A stretch of 64,000 nt of DNA from Anas platyrhynchos (lineage: Eukaryota; Chordata; Aves; Anseriformes; Anatidae). Each line of letters opens with the position of its first letter. Within the stretch, counting starts at the first letter, position 1. A program made the translations under genes and the position numbers. Of this stretch, positions 60,213 through 64,000 are shown piece after piece. The stretch covers positions 61,995,501-62,059,500 of the forward strand of contig NC_092589.1 of NCBI RefSeq assembly GCF_047663525.1, given 5' to 3'. The notes under the pieces are model-generated. The model did no database searches. It worked only from the letters and a program-made list of their open reading frames with translations, and had not been told where the DNA came from.

Positions 60213-60491
60213 GAAAGAGGAAGAAGAAGAGGAAAAGGAAAAGGAAAGGGAAAAGGAAAAGGAAAAGGAAAAGGAAAGAGAAAAAAGAAAAAGAAAAAGA
60301 AAAAGAAAAAGAAAAAGAAAAAGAAAAAGAAAAAGAAAAAGAAAAAGAAAAAGAAAAAGAAAAAGAAAAAGAAAAAGAAAAAGAAAAAGAAAAAGAAAAA
60401 GAAAAAGAAAAAGAAAAAGAAAAAGAAAAAGAAAAAGAAAAAGAAAAAGAAAAAGAAAAAGAAAAAGAAAAAGAAAAAGAAAAAGGAAAAG
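60213..60491 (+). repeat. Purine-only tract with (GAAAAA)33 array
   Basis: Uninterrupted purines for 279 nt. It starts as GGAAGAAGAGGAAAAGGAAA-type sequence, becomes GGAAAA units (about 60229-60275), and from 60287 to 60485 is a perfect 6-bp array with G at every sixth position. It lies in an EYA4 intron and is transcribed as (CUUUUU)n. Long open frames through it are artefacts. Confidence 0.97.
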
Positions 60492-63400
60492 CAGGCAGCT
60501 TAAGCAGAGTGGAGGTAGTTCTCATCAACTGGTGGCACAACACTAAATCTGAATTGCTTGTAAAAGAGACCAAATAGTTGAGGGGAGGAGGAAAGGAAAG
60601 ATCTCTGTCAATGTTAAAGTGAAATCCTTTTCACAGCAGCTACAGTATTGACTATACTCAAGTCACAAGTCAGTGCAAGGTCAAAACTAAGAAAGAAAAA
60701 TATATGTCATAATACTGAGTGTACAGGATAGGAATCTAGGTATAATAACAGGCTTTTGCTTGAAGCAGTACCAATTTAAATTATATCTCAGAGCAGTCAG
60801 TTCTTTGCAGCAAGTTTTAGAGACTGAAAATTTGAGAGTGCAGAATCAACAAATCACCCTTAAAATATTCGTGTTGAATATTTTATGCTTTCTCAGATTA
60901 TACAGAAATCTCCCTTTTTATGTATTTGCTTCATTTTCTGTTAAAAACAGTTTGACCTGCCTCCCAAGTTTTAGGACTTATTTATATCTATTTTTTCTCC
61001 CTCATTTCCATTTCTCATGAGAAAACAGAACAAAACAAAACAAAACCTTCCTTAGAATATGATACGATTATGATATAAATGGAAATGTAATTCAGTCTGT
61101 TTGAAATAAATATACTTTTCTTACACTGATGATAGAGTTGGAAGATTCATGTCCAAATTCATGCTTGCAAACTGTAGAAACTGTTTTGTGGGTGTGCATA
61201 GCATGTTTTATCAATATTTCTAAAAGCTGCCTTAAAATTAATACTGAGATAAGAACAAAAACTTCCTTCTATTCCTTACCTGGTTGAGAACAGAATGCTT
61301 TACTCTGGCTATTGTTACTGATCTTAGTCCCAGCTCTAAACATTGTTTAGGCACATGAACTTTCTAGAGCACCAGACTCCTATTTTCATGGCAAAATACC
61401 AACTGCCCTCCCAAGTGATACTTCTCAAACTAACTAAAATTTATACACTGAGAATGAAATAGCTGGAGAACAGCCTAGGCTGAAATAAAACTGCAGCTTG
61501 GCTGATTAGGACATGGGTTACTGGGTCAGTGGGGAATGTCTCAACAGATTGGAATTTCTGCATCAGCAGTCATTGTAGTGAGACAGATTTGCATAAAGGA
61601 AGGAAAACTTTATTTTTGTATGTGATAACTTCCAATAACTTGGTTGTTATTACTAAACCTTGGTATGCAGTGCTTGTAACCTAGACAGAAAGAGAAAAAA
61701 GGGGAGCCTAGAAGATGCTGTGACTGAAATATAAAGGAATACAAAGGAATATAAATTCACTAGTACATTACAATTGCCAAATCCAGAGACATGGTTTATT
61801 GTGGGATGTAAATGAAAGCAAGGCAGAAGGTATGAGACCTAATGGCTCAGCACTAGAAAAGAGAGATGAAGAAAGTATAAGTAATCTCAATAATCTGTCT
61901 ACTGAAAAAAAATAAAAAAAGAAAAACATATATCCAGTGAGAACTGAAGGTCTCATGTCTTGATGACAATGACTATCAGCAGATCATCACCAAGATCATA
62001 GCCTACCTCCCTCCTCCTGTGGGAGGATGGAGGAAGGAAAGCAGAGAGAGAAAGAGAACTGGGTAACTGGGGAATTCTCAGTTGGTCATCGTGTAGATAC
62101 ACTGTAATATTTAGTGCTTAGAAATGGCCATGTGCTCTGCAAACGTGTTTAAACAGACAGATCTAATCATCTGCATATTAAAGGATGCATCTATGTACTT
62201 TGGCACAAGATGCCATGCTTCAAAGTAAAAAGCTTGGAATTTTGGTAATCTTATAATAGTTCTGAAACAAAGCTGAATTCCAAGCTAGAAAAGACCTAAT
62301 TGCATATAGAAATGTAATCAAATCTAATAAATCAAACTGATTACGAAATTTTAAAAGAGCATCCCCAAGGACATTTTCTTGATTTATCTAAAACTGAAAA
62401 CTATCAGGGTAATGTTCAAGCTCTGGAATGAACTGGTGTATGAATTTTTACACAGGATATTAAAACCATTCTATGAAGAATATACAAAAGATGATGACTC
62501 AGATTTGAGAGTCACCTATGAAAGCTGAATTGGAGATCTACAAATAAAATAAATAAAGAATGGAATGAAGCTTCAATGGCCATAACCAAGAATAAAGTAT
62601 ATAAAGAGGTCAAAGATCCATTTTGCTGAACTCTTCCTCTTGAATGCAGCACAAGCTTGAAGAAATCTGGGCACATGCTACTGAAAGGCTTAAAGTTCAT
62701 TGGGTGTCACATGAAATCTGAACATGCAAGGGCAAAGGTCTGCTAAAAAGAAATTTAAGCAATGCTTTGAAAAATTGATTTGGAATCTATCCCTGGTACA
62801 GGGCACTAGAAAGAGAACATTCACTGAATGCACTTGCATTGTCAAGTGATGACTCACTTAGACTGCAATAAAACACCGACTGGTGAAGGCATATCCAGGG
62901 TTTTACTGTCTTATGTTTCTGCTGCTGGAAAGAGGAAGTACAGTGCAGATATAGGGTGAAGTAGATCCTAGTTTCTTGACATGAAAAGAGCTGAGAACAA
63001 GTAAGGTCTGCAGGGCACGACAAGGACTTCAGCGTGGTGCTTTTCCCACTGCCCACAGCTGACAAAGGAACAAAAGTTTTTTTTTTTTTTTTTGTATTCA
63101 TTCACCAAAGACCTTTCTCTAGCATTTTACACAAAACCTCAAAGTCTTCCACCTGCTGTTAGTGGAGAAATATCTGTACACAGAGGGAAATCAGGGATCC
63201 ACTGTGACTAAGACAACAACTGATTTAGGTGAGGGGAAGGTCTGAAAAGTCTGCAGTTCAATTTAAGAGCTGTTTTTCATCCACTGTCTGTTCCACAAAA
63301 TAAATAAAGAGATAAATAAACACAGCTGTAAGGCTGCCACATTCCACTTTAGCACATACAGACTTCTGGAGTGAAACAAAATGTCTGTGAAGCACTGCCG

Positions 63401-64000
63401 ATGGGCCCACTCCCCAGGCAGTTGTCCCTTTGGCTGTCCATCTGCGTGCTTCCCACAGGCAAGTGATCCCCAGTGGTTGCTCCCCAGGAACAAGCCTCTC
63501 CCTTTTCTGACCAGATGCCAAGTGGCACACCCTGGGTATGTTGTGACAAAACGTGTGGTCTCCTGGTTACCTCAGGAAGAAAACGTGGGCAACCAGGAGG
63601 CTCCACATTGTCAGGATGTGACACACTACATTCTGGATATTTGAAAGCCTGCCAGATCTAAAATTTTGCATGGGAACTTCTCTCCAGATTTTCCCCTTTT
63701 ATCTGGAAGGGAAATAAATAAGTAAAAGATGAAAAAAATCTACAAGCTAGATAGTAAAGGATTTGATACCCAACAGGATTTGATATGCAGAGACAATGTC
63801 TGGATTGACCAAACTTCTATCTGTAATACTTCCAGAAACCTGGTGATGAGTGTCTCCCAAGTGCATGGGACAGTGAAGAACCTAAACAAAGATGTAGTTG
63901 TGTTATTGATCATGGCTTACTCAAAGTCTCTGAAAGGAATACAGGGTCATAAATTAAATTACTGGGAAGGTAACCAAAAAAGTATGGAATTGAATCAGAT

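Larger units (their letters stand above)
57929..64000 (-). other. EYA4: EYA4 intron, continues past the window end
   Basis: No exon encoding the expected preceding Eya-domain segment (ending FFNDLE) was found, so this intron is at least 6.07 kb. It contains a C21 run (58529-58549), an A35 run (59438-59472), a long purine tract (60213-60491) and a T-run near 63077-63093. No other gene or clear transposon is seen. I could have missed a very short alternative exon. Confidence 0.75.

Noticed and set aside
60142..60573. Open frames of 110-143 codons rich in Lys/Arg or Phe/Ser
   Set aside because: They are translations of the purine-only tract inside an EYA4 intron.
61250..61330. Possible splice donor GTAAGG on the minus strand near 61279 as the next upstream EYA4 exon
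   Set aside because: The sequence before it does not encode the expected Eya-domain segment ending FFNDLE in any frame.

Overview
This window is vertebrate nuclear DNA and almost certainly from a bird. It is AT-rich and intron-bearing, has no operons or bacterial signals, and contains recognisable avian repeats: two CR1 LINE 3' ends (about 24.27 and 10.51 kb) and a complete solo LTR of the avian ERVL type (31391-31961).

The one protein-coding gene I can support is the 3' end of EYA4 (Eyes absent 4) on the minus strand. Six coding-exon positions lie between 57928 and 49985. All have GT-AG borders and phases that join without a break. They encode the last 212 residues of the protein, which is most of the second half of the Eya (HAD-type phosphatase and SIX-binding) domain, down to the stop codon. 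The penultimate position is a pair of 101-nt exons (51894-51994 and 51754-51854) that encode alternative versions of the same 33-residue segment. They are separated by only 39 nt, so they must be used mutually exclusively. This pair is the most interesting structure in the window. The 3' UTR probably runs about 4 kb, to a candidate poly(A) signal at 45956-45961. The exon upstream of 57928 is not in the window, so the 5'-most intron here is at least 6 kb.

Layout: 1-45.9 kb is a gene-poor region downstream of EYA4. It holds microsatellites, poly(A)/poly(T) runs, the CR1 fragments, the ERVL solo LTR, two probable ancient LINE/SINE remnants (29.12 and 35.73 kb) and one small CpG-rich patch (30.64-30.93 kb) ending at a consensus splice donor. 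From 45.9 to 50.0 kb is the inferred EYA4 3' UTR. From 50.0 to 57.9 kb are EYA4 exons and introns. From 57.9 to 64.0 kb is intron, with a 21-C run and a purine-only tract of about 280 nt.

From memory, the region downstream of mammalian EYA4 leads to TCF21 and carries the antisense lncRNA TARID. No TCF21 coding sequence is visible here. I saw no convincing tRNA, rRNA or second protein gene. Most open reading frames outside EYA4 are short, low-complexity or inside repeats, and I do not annotate them.
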